From positions 62,001 through 126,000 of the forward strand of contig NZ_LXEI01000004.1 of the NCBI RefSeq assembly GCF_001642835.1: 64,000 nt of DNA. Direction: 5' to 3'. Both the position numbers and the translations under genes were made by a program. This DNA is from Pseudotamlana agarivorans (lineage in GTDB: Bacteria > Bacteroidota > Bacteroidia > Flavobacteriales > Flavobacteriaceae). Shown here one piece after another: positions 35,901 through 43,829 of the stretch (position 1 is the stretch's first letter; the number at the start of each line of letters is the position of its first letter). The notes beneath the pieces were generated by a model that worked only from the letters and a program-made list of their open reading frames with translations, did no database searches and was not told the origin of the DNA.

Positions 35901-36847
35901 TTGATAGAAGTACTTTGGGGAACGATGGTACACGTTTAAATGGAGAGTTGGTTATTTTAGATTTTAAAACTTTAGGAGAGATTATTTTTAGAGGTCAGGC
36001 TTCAGTAAAAAATGGTGCATTTGATTTTGAGTTTGTAGTGCCTAAAGACATTGGTATTCCTGTAGGTTTTGGAAAAGTGAGTTTTTATTCGAAAAATGAT
36101 GAACTCACTATCAACCAAACTGGAGCTAGTGAAAATACGGTTAAAATTGGTGGTTTGGATGAAAATGCTGCTGAGGACAATATTGGTCCGGTGATTAATC
36201 TTTACATGAATGATGAAAACTTTGTGTCTGGAGGCATCACTAACGAATCGCCAACCTTATTAGTGAAATTACAAGATGATAATGGTGTAAATACCGCCAG
36301 TGGTATCGGTCATGACATTGTAGCTATTATTGATGGTGATGAAAAAAATCCTATTATTTTAAATGATTATTATCAAACCGAAGTTGACGATTATACGCGT
36401 GGTGTTGTTAGTTTCCCAATGAGAGATTTAGAGCCAGGATTGCACACCTTAACCCTTAAGGCTTGGGATGTATACAATAATTCTTCTATTTCCGAAATTC
36501 AATTTATAGTGCATGATCAAAATCAAGAATTGGTTATTAATAACGTTCTTAATTACCCAAATCCGTTTGTGAATTATACCGAATTTTGGTTCAACCACAA
36601 TAGTTCGGAGTCTTTAAGCGTTTCAATACAGATCTTTACGGTGTCTGGAAAACTTGTACGCACTTTAAATGGGAGAACTTCAGGAGGTGCTGTGACAAAT
36701 AGTTCCTTGTCGCGAGATATTGTTTGGGATGGACGTGATGATTTTGGAGGTAAAATAGGGAAGGGTGTATATGTGTATAAACTTAAAGTGCATTCCGAAT
36801 TATTGAATAAAACCGTAGAAAAAATAGAGAAACTTGTAATACTGTAA
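32966..36847 (+). CDS. porU: Type IX secretion system sortase PorU
   Basis: A 1293-residue protein with a short signal peptide (FFLLILLTTVGLFAQ). The peptidase C25 (gingipain-like) domain lies at about 540-930. Catalytic residues fit His785 in NYFGHGGEEG and Cys819 in VTVTCEFTRF. The N-terminal part is beta-rich, and the C terminus (about 1195-1293) has a FlgD-like/CTD beta sandwich with NYPNPF and a final KGVYVYKLKV. PorU cuts the C-terminal signal from T9SS cargo on the cell surface and joins the product to anionic lipopolysaccharide. It is followed by porV, which has its own promoter. Confidence 0.93.
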   Translation: MKNNFFLLILLTTVGLFAQQKKYTITWEGTQTISGTGFSFEVPHFNSENFTFSEDGLLFTDQLVASNLVNEASATLSQVVYEVISASELKDLDVSSVPGALEFQLKNTAARNKRYVSFQLKPIIKDANGTYKKIVSFQLNYSLGAVTNRRASQKNYVSSKVLTNSVLNSGKWYRFYVDTTGVFRLSKSFLQRLGVDVNNVNPKRIRLFGHGGDMIPYSNAEPYPYDVPENAIKFVGEEDGVFNDQDYILFYARGPQGFNAESNTHINCYADKTYYYINVGSTEGKRIQNFAQPSGTPDLVIDNYEAYQFHELDDYNLISLGRRWFGDRFDVENRQVFDFDFPNIITSEPIQLQVLVGAVNSTTCSFDVDVNGAALSTITLRGVSSPNLASGSSLNRAVDVSSSRISVGLNFNNQGNPSIESYLDYIAIEAKCSLSFSGKQFQFKNSAVESVSGIAQYNISNATAVSEVWDVTDLYNVSSVANTQNDAVFSFTSTMGSLKTYVAVTASDYFTPQVDSKTEVVNQDIKGNIFKNAQGDFQDIDYIIVAPNNMLNHAERLAGINREQNGLQVKVVGLDEIYAEFSTGNQDVGAIRNMVKYVYDNASEPSKRLKYLCLFGDGSFDYKDRIPNNTNIVPSWYSYNSFSLANSYVSDDFYGMMGDNEGSMASTDMLDIAVGRIVADSQQRAKELVDKVAQYYEKESFGSWRNNFVVISDDVDADWEGILQETTDNVGNLVAEKKPFINVVKIHSDSYQQETSAGGNRYPTVNTAISNAVDNGALVVNYFGHGGEEGLAQERILDKVNIENFRNYNKLNCFVTVTCEFTRFDNPYRETAGEFTFWNKQAGAIGLITTTRQIYVSFAISFNNILGQYLFSYNENDNYGDYEYPSMGESLRLAKSDPAVSNNNQRRLVFFIGDPAMKLSFPKPSIRLTKINDVPLAQSTDTLKALSKVKLSGEVVDLSGNVLNDYSGLLSTTIYDKYIDRSTLGNDGTRLNGELVILDFKTLGEIIFRGQASVKNGAFDFEFVVPKDIGIPVGFGKVSFYSKNDELTINQTGASENTVKIGGLDENAAEDNIGPVINLYMNDENFVSGGITNESPTLLVKLQDDNGVNTASGIGHDIVAIIDGDEKNPIILNDYYQTEVDDYTRGVVSFPMRDLEPGLHTLTLKAWDVYNNSSISEIQFIVHDQNQELVINNVLNYPNPFVNYTEFWFNHNSSESLSVSIQIFTVSGKLVRTLNGRTSGGAVTNSSLSRDIVWDGRDDFGGKIGKGVYVYKLKVHSELLNKTVEKIEKLVIL

Positions 36848-36863
36848 GAAAAATTTATATTTG
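36834..36863 (+). promoter_or_regulatory. porV promoter inside the end of porU
   Basis: TTG at 36834-36836, a 19-nt spacer, then TATATTTG at 36856-36863. It ends 18 nt before the porV ATG and overlaps the porU stop region. It suggests independent expression of porV. Confidence 0.6.
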
Positions 36864-36881
36864 CTAACTAAACTATATTTC

Positions 36882-38123
36882 ATGAAGAATAAACTATTGT
36901 TATTATTAGCTTTTGTGTTTATTTATAAACTAGAGGCCCAAACGACTACTTACATTGAACCAAATAGTAATGATACTAGAGTTATCACCACCGGAATGCC
37001 TTTCTTATTAATTGCAGGTGATGCGAGATCAGCGGGTATGGGTGATATGGGAGTAGCAACTTCTGTGGATGCCTTTTCTCAGCAATGGAACTCATCAAAA
37101 TATGCCTTTTCAGAGACTAAGTCTGGAATAGGTGTGAGTTATACCCCTTATTTAGGGAAATTAGTTAATGATATTTTCTTAGGGAATTTAACGTATTACA
37201 ATAGATTAGACGAGCGTAGTGCATTTGCTGCTAGTTTAAGATATTTTTCATTAGGAGATATTGAATTTACCGATAACGAATTTGCTACACCATATATCCA
37301 GAGGCCTAATCAATTTGCTCTAGACGCCTCTTACGCATTACGATTAAGTGAGCGCTTTTCTATGGGTGTTGCTATGCGATATTTAAGATCTGATTTAAAG
37401 TTGAATGATGGAACCAGCGACACAACGCCAGCGAATACTTTTGGTGTTGATATTTCTGGTTACTATCAAAGCGAGGAAGAAGCTTATGCCGATTTTAACG
37501 GAAGGTGGCGTGGTGGTTTTGCTATTCAAAATATAGGTCCAAAATTTAAATATGATGAAGGCGGACAGGAAAACTTTCAACCTACAAATTTAAGACTTGG
37601 TGGTGGGTTTGATTTTATTTTCGACGATTATAACAAAGTATCAATTACGGCGGAGTTTACAAAACTACTGGTGCCAACCCCTCCAATTTTAGGAGATGAA
37701 TACGAATTCGTTGATCTTAATGGTAATGGAGAGTATGATGCAGATACAGAGACTAGAAACCTAATCCAGGAAGATGTTATTTACAAAGGTAAATCTGACG
37801 ATGTAGGCTTCTTTAAAGGGATGTTCCAGTCTTTTGGTGATGCACCAGGTGGATTTAAAGAAGAGATGCAAGAAATTACCTGGGCTTTAGGGGCTGAATA
37901 TATGTACCAAGATGCGTTTGCATTTAGAGCTGGATATTTTCATGAATCACCAGAAAAAGGAGCTCGACAATTCATGGCTTTAGGTGCAGGATTTAAAGCT
38001 AGTGTTGTTAATATAGATTTGTCTTACCTGTTTTCAACGTCTCAAGTTCAGAGTCCATTGGAAGGAACTTTACGTTTCACTTTAACCTTTAATATTGGAG
38101 CAGGAACATATACAGAATACTAA
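36882..38123 (+). CDS. porV: Type IX secretion outer-membrane protein PorV
   Basis: A 413-residue protein from the ATG at 36882, which opens a signal peptide (MKNKLLLLLAFVFIYKLEAQ). The ATG 21 nt upstream would lie inside the promoter's -7 element, so it is rejected. The body is a FadL/PorV-type beta barrel: LIAGDARSAGMGDMGVAT near the N terminus, an alternating aromatic beta pattern, and a C-terminal strand GTLRFTLTFNIGAG. PorV recognises T9SS cargo C-terminal domains and shuttles them from the translocon to PorU. It is followed by a strong terminator. Confidence 0.93.
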   Translation: MKNKLLLLLAFVFIYKLEAQTTTYIEPNSNDTRVITTGMPFLLIAGDARSAGMGDMGVATSVDAFSQQWNSSKYAFSETKSGIGVSYTPYLGKLVNDIFLGNLTYYNRLDERSAFAASLRYFSLGDIEFTDNEFATPYIQRPNQFALDASYALRLSERFSMGVAMRYLRSDLKLNDGTSDTTPANTFGVDISGYYQSEEEAYADFNGRWRGGFAIQNIGPKFKYDEGGQENFQPTNLRLGGGFDFIFDDYNKVSITAEFTKLLVPTPPILGDEYEFVDLNGNGEYDADTETRNLIQEDVIYKGKSDDVGFFKGMFQSFGDAPGGFKEEMQEITWALGAEYMYQDAFAFRAGYFHESPEKGARQFMALGAGFKASVVNIDLSYLFSTSQVQSPLEGTLRFTLTFNIGAGTYTEY

Positions 38124-38146
38124 TAGATATTATACTTAGAAAGAAG

Positions 38147-38175
38147 AAAACTATTGTGAGAGCAATAGTTTTTTT
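38147..38175 (+). terminator. Terminator of porV
   Basis: AAAACTATTG (38147-38156) pairs with CAATAGTTTT (38163-38172) around a six-base loop, and the T-run reaches 38175. Confidence 0.85.
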
Positions 38176-38218
38176 GTTTCTAGGACTTTCTTAAATTGTA
38201 GAAACAAATGAAAGCTTA

Positions 38219-38704
38219 ATGAAAAAAGTAAAAAAAGAGTCTACCATATATGTTTTTGATGATTTGCAAGAGTTACCAAAAGATGTAGCCTATTTAATGG
38301 AAAAAGCGATTGAGGCCAGAAGTCGTGCCTATGCTCCCTATTCAAATTTTGAAGTTGGTGCCGCGTTGTTACTCGATAATGACGAAATCATTACAGGTAA
38401 TAATCAAGAAAATGCTTCATACCCTTCAGGACTTTGTGCCGAGCGTACCGCAATTTACTATGCTGGATCGCAATATCCAGAAGCTAAAGTAATTCGAATG
38501 GCGATTTCAGCAAGTTCAAAAATCACCTCAACCGAAACTCCAATTCCGCCTTGTGGTGCCTGTAGACAGGCTATGGTAGAGTATGAAATTAAACAAACAC
38601 ATGCTATCGAGGTGTATTTTATGGGCTCAAAAGGAGCTGTCGCTAAGTCAAACTCGGTAGTAAATTTATTGCCTTTTGTATTTGATAAAACGGCGCTTTT
38701 TTAA
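38219..38704 (+). CDS. cdd: Cytidine deaminase
   Basis: A 161-residue zinc-dependent deaminase. APYSNFEVGAALL, then CAERTAIY (zinc Cys, catalytic Glu) and PPCGACRQ (two further zinc Cys). It converts cytidine and deoxycytidine to uridine and deoxyuridine in pyrimidine salvage. The first 20 residues are a basic/polar extension before the fold. It lies between the porV terminator and pdhA, with its own spacer on each side (202 nt to pdhA). Confidence 0.93.
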   Translation: MKKVKKESTIYVFDDLQELPKDVAYLMEKAIEARSRAYAPYSNFEVGAALLLDNDEIITGNNQENASYPSGLCAERTAIYYAGSQYPEAKVIRMAISASSKITSTETPIPPCGACRQAMVEYEIKQTHAIEVYFMGSKGAVAKSNSVVNLLPFVFDKTALF

Positions 38705-38866
38705 CTTTTTAGTCAGAATCTGCTTATAGATTACCGGCTTAAATTGAAAAAAAATGAAAAATAAGGTGAATAATTGCAGAATAATCAGCGGAGGTTCTAA
38801 TCACTAGAATTTTAATTTTTTTCTCACTTTAGTGAATTTGAGTTTTCCCATTTCTCCACAATGTGT

Positions 38867-38874
38867 TACTTTTG
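38867..38874 (+). promoter_or_regulatory. Candidate -7 element for pdhA-pdhC
   Basis: TACTTTTG matches TAnnTTTG and ends 32 nt before the pdhA ATG. A TTG 26 nt further up (38838) is a little too far for the consensus. Confidence 0.4.
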
Positions 38875-38906
38875 TAGTCGCTTATAAATTATCATAAAAT
38901 TATTCC

Positions 38907-39905
38907 ATGCAAAAAATAACAAAAGAGGTTTACCTCAAATGGTACGAAGACATGTTATTCTGGAGAAAGTTTGAAGACAAACTAGCTGCGGTTTACATTC
39001 AACAGAAAGTAAGAGGATTTCTTCACTTATATAACGGACAAGAAGCTGTATTAGCAGGAGCTTTACACGCAATGGACTTAAGTAAGGATAAAATGATTAC
39101 TGCTTATCGTAATCACGTACAGCCTATAGGTATGGGAGAAGATCCTAAACGTGTTATGGCAGAATTATACGGAAAAGTAACAGGAACATCTAAAGGTATG
39201 GGTGGTTCTATGCATATTTTTTCTAAGGAATTTAGATTTTATGGTGGTCACGGTATCGTAGGAGGACAAATTCCTTTAGGTGCTGGTATTGCTTTTGGTG
39301 ATAAATACCATGGTAGCGATGCGGTAACACTATGTTGTTTTGGTGATGGTGCTGCAAGACAAGGGTCACTTCATGAGGCTTTTAACTTAGCAATGCTTTG
39401 GAAATTACCAGTTATATTTGTTTGTGAGAACAACGGATATGCGATGGGAACTTCTGTTGAGCGTACTGCAAACCACACTGATATCTGGAAGTTAGGTTTA
39501 GGATACGATATGCCTTCTTCTCCGGTTGATGGGATGAACCCTGTTAAGGTTGCTGAAGCATTTGATGAAGCTATCCAAAGAGGACGTCGCGGTGAAGGAC
39601 CAACTTTCTTAGAGTTAAAAACTTACCGTTATAGAGGGCACTCAATGAGTGATGCTCAACATTATAGAACAAAAGACGAAGTTGCTGAGTACAAGAAAAT
39701 TGATCCTATCACGCAAGTGAAAGATATTCTTTTAGAGAAGAAGTACGCAACTGAAGACGATATTAAAGTAATTGATAAACGTGTTAAAGATCGCGTTGCA
39801 GAATGCGAGAAGTTTGCAGAAGAATCGCCATTCCCAGAAAAGCAACAGCTTTACGATATGGTCTACGAACAAGAAGATTATCCATTCATTCAACACAAAA
39901 TATAA
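38907..39905 (+). CDS. pdhA: Pyruvate dehydrogenase E1 component, alpha subunit
   Basis: A 332-residue thiamine-diphosphate enzyme subunit. GKGTSKGMGGSMHIF-type active-site loop (here VTGTSKGMGGSMHIFS), IVGGQIPLGAGIAFG, and the ThDP motif GDGAARQGSLHEAFNLA with VCENNGYAMGTS. RYRGHSMSDAQHYRTKDEV near the C terminus is the phosphorylation-loop-like region. With E1-beta it decarboxylates pyruvate and acylates the E2 lipoyl group. The E2 gene follows by 3 nt, but no E1-beta or E3 gene is in the window. Confidence 0.95.
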   Translation: MQKITKEVYLKWYEDMLFWRKFEDKLAAVYIQQKVRGFLHLYNGQEAVLAGALHAMDLSKDKMITAYRNHVQPIGMGEDPKRVMAELYGKVTGTSKGMGGSMHIFSKEFRFYGGHGIVGGQIPLGAGIAFGDKYHGSDAVTLCCFGDGAARQGSLHEAFNLAMLWKLPVIFVCENNGYAMGTSVERTANHTDIWKLGLGYDMPSSPVDGMNPVKVAEAFDEAIQRGRRGEGPTFLELKTYRYRGHSMSDAQHYRTKDEVAEYKKIDPITQVKDILLEKKYATEDDIKVIDKRVKDRVAECEKFAEESPFPEKQQLYDMVYEQEDYPFIQHKI

Positions 39906-39908
39906 GCT

Positions 39909-41540
39909 ATGGCAGTAGTAGTAAATATGCCGCGTTTAAGCGATACCATGGAAGAAGGTACCGTAGCGGCTTGGTTAAAAAAAGTAGGAGATAAAATAGA
40001 AGAAGGTGATATTCTAGCTGAAATCGAAACCGATAAAGCAACAATGGAATTTGAATCTTTTAATGAAGGAACCTTATTACATATTGGTGTTCAAGAAGGT
40101 GAAACTACTAAAGTAGATGAGCTTTTAGCTATTATTGGTGATGAAGGTGAAGATATTTCAGGTCTATTAAATGGTGGAGGTAGCGCTGATGCTGCTCCAG
40201 CAACTGAAACTAAAGAAGAAGAAACCTCTGAGGCGGCTCCTTCAGAAGCCTCTGCGCCAGCTGCTGAATTACCAGAAGGTGTTATCGTGGTTACTATGCC
40301 GCGTTTAAGTGATACCATGGAAGAAGGTACTGTAGCCACTTGGTTGAAAAAAGTTGGAGATACGGTTGAAGAAGGTGATATCCTAGCTGAAATCGAAACG
40401 GATAAAGCAACTATGGAATTTGAATCATTCCAATCAGGTACTTTATTAGAAATAGGATTACAAGAAGGAGAGTCTGCAAAAGTAGATTCTTTATTAGCAA
40501 TTATTGGCCCTGCAGGAACCGATGTTTCTGGAGTTGCAGATAACTTTGGTGCTGCACCTGCTGCCGCTCCTGCTAAGGCTGAAGCCCCTAAAGCTGATGC
40601 TCCTAAAAAGGAAGCGCCTAAAGCAGCTGCACCAAAACAAGCTGCTGCACCTGCACCAACTGCTGTTCCAGAAGGAGGCCGTGTGTTTGTGTCGCCGTTA
40701 GCGAAGAAAATGGCCGAAGAAAAAGGATTTAATATTGCAGATATTCCAGGATCAGGAGAAGGTGGAAGAGTTATTAAACGTGATGTTGAAAACTTTACTC
40801 CTAAAGCTGCTGCACCTGCTGCCGCTGCCGGAGCTCCTGTAGCATCAGTTGTAGGAGAAGAGAGTTTTGAAGAAATTAAAAACTCTAACATGCGTAAGGC
40901 TATTGCTAAAAACTTAGCAAAATCTAAGTTTACAGCACCTCACTATTACTTAAATGTTGAGTTTAACATGGATAATGCTATTGCATTCCGTAAGGAAGTA
41001 AATGCTGTTCCAGATACTAAAGTTTCATTTAACGATATCGTGGTTAAAGCTTGTGCTATGGCATTAAAGCAACATCCTCAAGTAAACTCTCAGTGGTTTG
41101 ACGATAAAATGAAATTAAATCACCATGTACATATTGGTGTGGCTGTGGCTGTAGAAGATGGTCTTGTAGTACCAGTTGTTAAATTTGCCGATGAGCAAAA
41201 GTTAACAAACATTGGAGCTGCTGTTAAAGATTTTGCTATTAAAGCTAAGTCTAAAAAGCTATCACTTGAAGAAATGGAAGGTAGTACATTTACTATCTCT
41301 AACTTAGGTATGTTTGGAATCGATAGTTTTACTTCTATCATTAATCAACCTAATTCAGCGATTCTTTCTGTTGGAGCCATTGTTCAAAAACCAGTTGTAA
41401 AGGACGGTGAAATTGTAGTAGGAAATACAATGAAACTATGTTTAGCTGCCGACCATAGAACGGTTGATGGTGCTACAGGTGCTCAATTTCTTCAAACCTT
41501 AAAAGGATTTATTGAAAACCCAATTTCAATGTTATTGTAA
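39909..41540 (+). CDS. pdhC: Pyruvate dehydrogenase E2 (dihydrolipoamide acetyltransferase), two lipoyl domains
   Basis: A 543-residue protein. Two lipoyl domains: residues 1-78 and about 124-200, each with the lipoylated Lys in ETDKATMEFES. Ala/Pro-rich linkers follow each domain. A peripheral-subunit-binding domain (VFVSPLAKKMAEEKG to GGRVIKRDVENF) lies near 257-295. The catalytic acetyltransferase domain (about 315-543) carries LAADHRTVDGATGAQF with the catalytic His and Asp. It forms the core of the complex. It follows pdhA by 3 nt and is ended by a strong terminator. Confidence 0.95.
   Translation: MAVVVNMPRLSDTMEEGTVAAWLKKVGDKIEEGDILAEIETDKATMEFESFNEGTLLHIGVQEGETTKVDELLAIIGDEGEDISGLLNGGGSADAAPATETKEEETSEAAPSEASAPAAELPEGVIVVTMPRLSDTMEEGTVATWLKKVGDTVEEGDILAEIETDKATMEFESFQSGTLLEIGLQEGESAKVDSLLAIIGPAGTDVSGVADNFGAAPAAAPAKAEAPKADAPKKEAPKAAAPKQAAAPAPTAVPEGGRVFVSPLAKKMAEEKGFNIADIPGSGEGGRVIKRDVENFTPKAAAPAAAAGAPVASVVGEESFEEIKNSNMRKAIAKNLAKSKFTAPHYYLNVEFNMDNAIAFRKEVNAVPDTKVSFNDIVVKACAMALKQHPQVNSQWFDDKMKLNHHVHIGVAVAVEDGLVVPVVKFADEQKLTNIGAAVKDFAIKAKSKKLSLEEMEGSTFTISNLGMFGIDSFTSIINQPNSAILSVGAIVQKPVVKDGEIVVGNTMKLCLAADHRTVDGATGAQFLQTLKGFIENPISMLL
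39924..40510 (+). repeat. Two near-identical lipoyl-domain coding repeats in pdhC
   Basis: Copy one is 39924-40140 and copy two 40293-40510, each starting with ATGCCGCGTTTAAG. Protein repeats differ by few residues (for example VAAWLKKVGDKIEEGD versus VATWLKKVGDTVEEGD), which points to a recent internal duplication or gene conversion. Confidence 0.8.
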
Positions 41541-41580
41541 ATTAGTGTAATCTCGAAGAGGTCATCTAATTATAATATAA

Positions 41581-41615
41581 AAACCTGTTTCAGTAAAAAG
41601 AAACAGGTTTTTTTT
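41581..41615 (+). terminator. Terminator of pdhA-pdhC
   Basis: AAACCTGTTTC pairs with GAAACAGGTTT around an eight-base loop, followed by eight T. It ends 11 nt before the next ATG, so the peptidase gene needs its own promoter or read-through. Confidence 0.88.
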
Positions 41616-41626
41616 ATCTTTATTCC

Positions 41627-42613
41627 ATGGTAAAAATATACGGATTGCTTTTAGCACTTGCAGTTTCAAGTTGCGGGGCACATAAAGAACAGAATGATTT
41701 AACTGATAACAAATCAGTTTCAAACAGTGAAAATATTACAGGGCCGATAGCGCTTAAAAGTATAAAGCACAGTGTACATCATTTGGCTTCAGATGGGCTT
41801 ATGGGACGCAAGACAGGAAGTGAAGGCCTTGAAAAAGCTGCGGTTTATATCGAGAATTTTTTCAAGGATAACCAAGTTAAACCTTATTTTGAAACCTATA
41901 GAGATAGCTTTCAAACTAAAGAAAACTTTATTGGCTATAATGTTGTTGGCTATATTGAAGGTCAAGATCCCGTGTTAAAAAATGAATTTGTTATCCTTGG
42001 TGCGCACTACGATCATATTGGTACTGCTACTGCGGTTCAAGGTGATGTGATTGCTAATGGAGCTAATGATGATGCTTCTGGAACAGTTGCTGTAATGGAG
42101 TGGGCTAAGTATTTTCAGGAAATGAAAAACAATAAACGTAGCATACTATTTACGCTTTATGATGCTGAAGAAATGGGTTTATTAGGCTCTCGTCATCTGG
42201 CAAAAAGATTAAAAGACGAAAATTTGGATCTTTACACGATGATTAATTTTGAAATGATTGGTGTGCCTCGTAACCCGGATCAATCTATGGGCTACATCAC
42301 TGGATACGATCTTTCTAATATGGGAGAAAAACTCAATGTTTATGCAGAGCAAAAGATACTCGGTTATCTAGAAAAAGCTAAGGCTTATAACCTTTTTCAA
42401 CGTTCCGATAATTTCCCTTTTTATGAAGTCTTCAATATTCCTGCACAGGCTATTTCAACTTTCGATTTTGCTAATTTTGAATATTACCATCATGTAGATG
42501 ATGAACCTGATAAAATAGATTTTGATCATATGACAACGTTTATCAATAAAATGATTCCGGCGTTAGAAGGGATGATAAATGCACCAACTAAAGAGATTAA
42601 ACTACATGAGTAA
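41627..42613 (+). CDS. M28 family zinc metallopeptidase, lipoprotein
   Basis: A 328-residue protein with a lipoprotein signal (lipobox AVSSC, Cys16). The M28 zinc ligands are visible: GAHYDHIG (His), NGANDDASG (bridging Asp), DAEEMGLLGS (Glu pair), NFEMIG (Glu at the site that is often Asp) and YYHHVDDEPD (His). It should be an aminopeptidase-like enzyme anchored on the periplasmic side. The next gene begins inside its last codons (8-nt overlap), so translation is coupled. The start follows the pdhC terminator by only 11 nt. Confidence 0.88.
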   Translation: MVKIYGLLLALAVSSCGAHKEQNDLTDNKSVSNSENITGPIALKSIKHSVHHLASDGLMGRKTGSEGLEKAAVYIENFFKDNQVKPYFETYRDSFQTKENFIGYNVVGYIEGQDPVLKNEFVILGAHYDHIGTATAVQGDVIANGANDDASGTVAVMEWAKYFQEMKNNKRSILFTLYDAEEMGLLGSRHLAKRLKDENLDLYTMINFEMIGVPRNPDQSMGYITGYDLSNMGEKLNVYAEQKILGYLEKAKAYNLFQRSDNFPFYEVFNIPAQAISTFDFANFEYYHHVDDEPDKIDFDHMTTFINKMIPALEGMINAPTKEIKLHE

Positions 42614-43289
42614 AAACATCATCATCACGGGAACAAGTCGCGGTATAGGCTTCGAATTGGTGCAATTATTCGCTAAGCAAGGCCATCAGGTGTTAGCGCT
42701 TTCGCGGAATGACAAACCTATTTGTAACCTTAACTTATCTAATGTAACGTGCTTTTCTTTTGATTTGACCGATGCGAATGCCTATTTAAGGATAGAAGAT
42801 TTTATCAAAGAAAATTGGACTCAAGTAGATGTGTTAATCAATAACGCAGGCGCCTTGCTGAATAAGCCGTTTTCAGAAATCTCTATGAAAGATTTTGAAA
42901 ACATATACAGAACCAATGTTTTTGGGGTTGCCGAATTAACCCGTGTGGTATTACCGTTTATGGTAAAGCAAAGCCATGTGGTAACCATTAGCTCTATGGG
43001 CGGGGTGCAAGGGAGTATGAAATTCCCAGGGCTAGCAGCCTACAGTTCAAGCAAAGCAGCCGTAATTACTTTAACCGAATTACTAGCCGAAGAATACAAG
43101 GAATCTAGAATTTCCTTTAATGTTTTAGCTTTAGGTGCCGTTCAAACCGAAATGCTCGAAGAAGCCTTTCCAGGTTATCAGGCACCCATAACAGCTTTAG
43201 AAATGGCAGAGTACATCTTCGACTTTGCACTCAATGGCAATAAATATTATAACGGAAAAATGCTTCAGGTATCTAATTCAACACCTTGA
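42606..43289 (+). CDS. Short-chain dehydrogenase/reductase
   Basis: A 227-residue SDR from the ATG at 42606; this ATG overlaps the peptidase stop in the form ATGAGTAA, and the next in-frame ATG upstream adds nine poor residues. TGTSRGIGFEL is the cofactor-binding Gly motif, NNAGAL the structural motif, and Ser...AAYSSSKAAV the YxxxK active site. It is an NAD(P)H-dependent oxidoreductase of unknown substrate. The reading frame contains one copy of the GC-rich motif CGCTTTCGCGGAA (42697-42709). It converges with the DUF4242 gene (8-nt gap). Confidence 0.85.
   Translation: MSKNIIITGTSRGIGFELVQLFAKQGHQVLALSRNDKPICNLNLSNVTCFSFDLTDANAYLRIEDFIKENWTQVDVLINNAGALLNKPFSEISMKDFENIYRTNVFGVAELTRVVLPFMVKQSHVVTISSMGGVQGSMKFPGLAAYSSSKAAVITLTELLAEEYKESRISFNVLALGAVQTEMLEEAFPGYQAPITALEMAEYIFDFALNGNKYYNGKMLQVSNSTP
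42697..42709. repeat. GC-rich dispersed motif inside the SDR gene
   Basis: CGCTTTCGCGGAA, encodes ALSRN in the plus-strand frame, a different frame from other copies. Confidence 0.5.
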
Positions 43290-43297
43290 TTCTTTTA

Positions 43298-43711
43298 TTA
43301 GCGTCCTTTTATGGCCGTATCTAAAGCAGATGCTGTACTGGGGTCGATAACGGTAGCAACTTCAGAGATGGTATTACAAGGAAATCCGCCTTTTTCGGCA
43401 TGTGCTTTTACCAGGTCTTTGTTTTTGGCTAAATACACGCAATATAATTTGTCTCCAGTTACATAACTATGCAGCCAAGTAATATCGCTTCCCATAGTAT
43501 CTAGGACGCTACATGATTTCTTGGAAGCCCCGGTTAAATCGGCCATAGACCAACTACCAACATTCGGAATATCTCTTTCAATAACATACATGTTTTGGTT
43601 TTCAAGGTTGGTTTGACTTCTTAAGGCTTCAGGAACAACACTTTGCTGCGCGTTTAATTGAAAAGTAATCAGACTTAATGTTAATGCAAAAATAAAATTT
43701 AAAACTTTCAT
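43298..43711 (-). CDS. Secreted DUF4242 (SCO4226 nickel-binding-like) protein
   Basis: A 137-residue protein with a signal peptide (NFIFALTLSLITFQLNAQ). The body is a DUF4242 domain: MYVIERDIPNVGSWSMADL, then DITWLHSYVTGDKLYCVYLA and AHAEKGGFPCNTISEV. The family relates to the nickel-binding SCO4226 fold (dimeric ferredoxin-like). It has His and Cys residues that could bind metal (LHSY, AHAEKGGFPC). The next gene upstream on the same strand is a regulator with its own N-terminal DUF4242 domain, so the two probably act in one circuit. Role unknown. Confidence 0.78.
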   Translation of the reverse strand: MKVLNFIFALTLSLITFQLNAQQSVVPEALRSQTNLENQNMYVIERDIPNVGSWSMADLTGASKKSCSVLDTMGSDITWLHSYVTGDKLYCVYLAKNKDLVKAHAEKGGFPCNTISEVATVIDPSTASALDTAIKGR

Positions 43712-43829
43712 AATAACTTGATTTTAAGTGGTTAATGTTTTGTGTTTAACCAAAATTAGTATGAAAAAAGTATAAGTATTTGCACAAATAATTCAAAAAA
43801 GAGAAAAATTATTGCATGTTACAAAAGTT

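Noticed and set aside
36861-36881. Upstream ATG for porV
   Set aside because: It lies in the -7 promoter element and the signal peptide starts at 36882.
40091-40891. A 266-codon minus-strand frame rich in Ala, Gly and Ser
   Set aside because: A shadow of the Ala/Pro linkers of the E2 gene.
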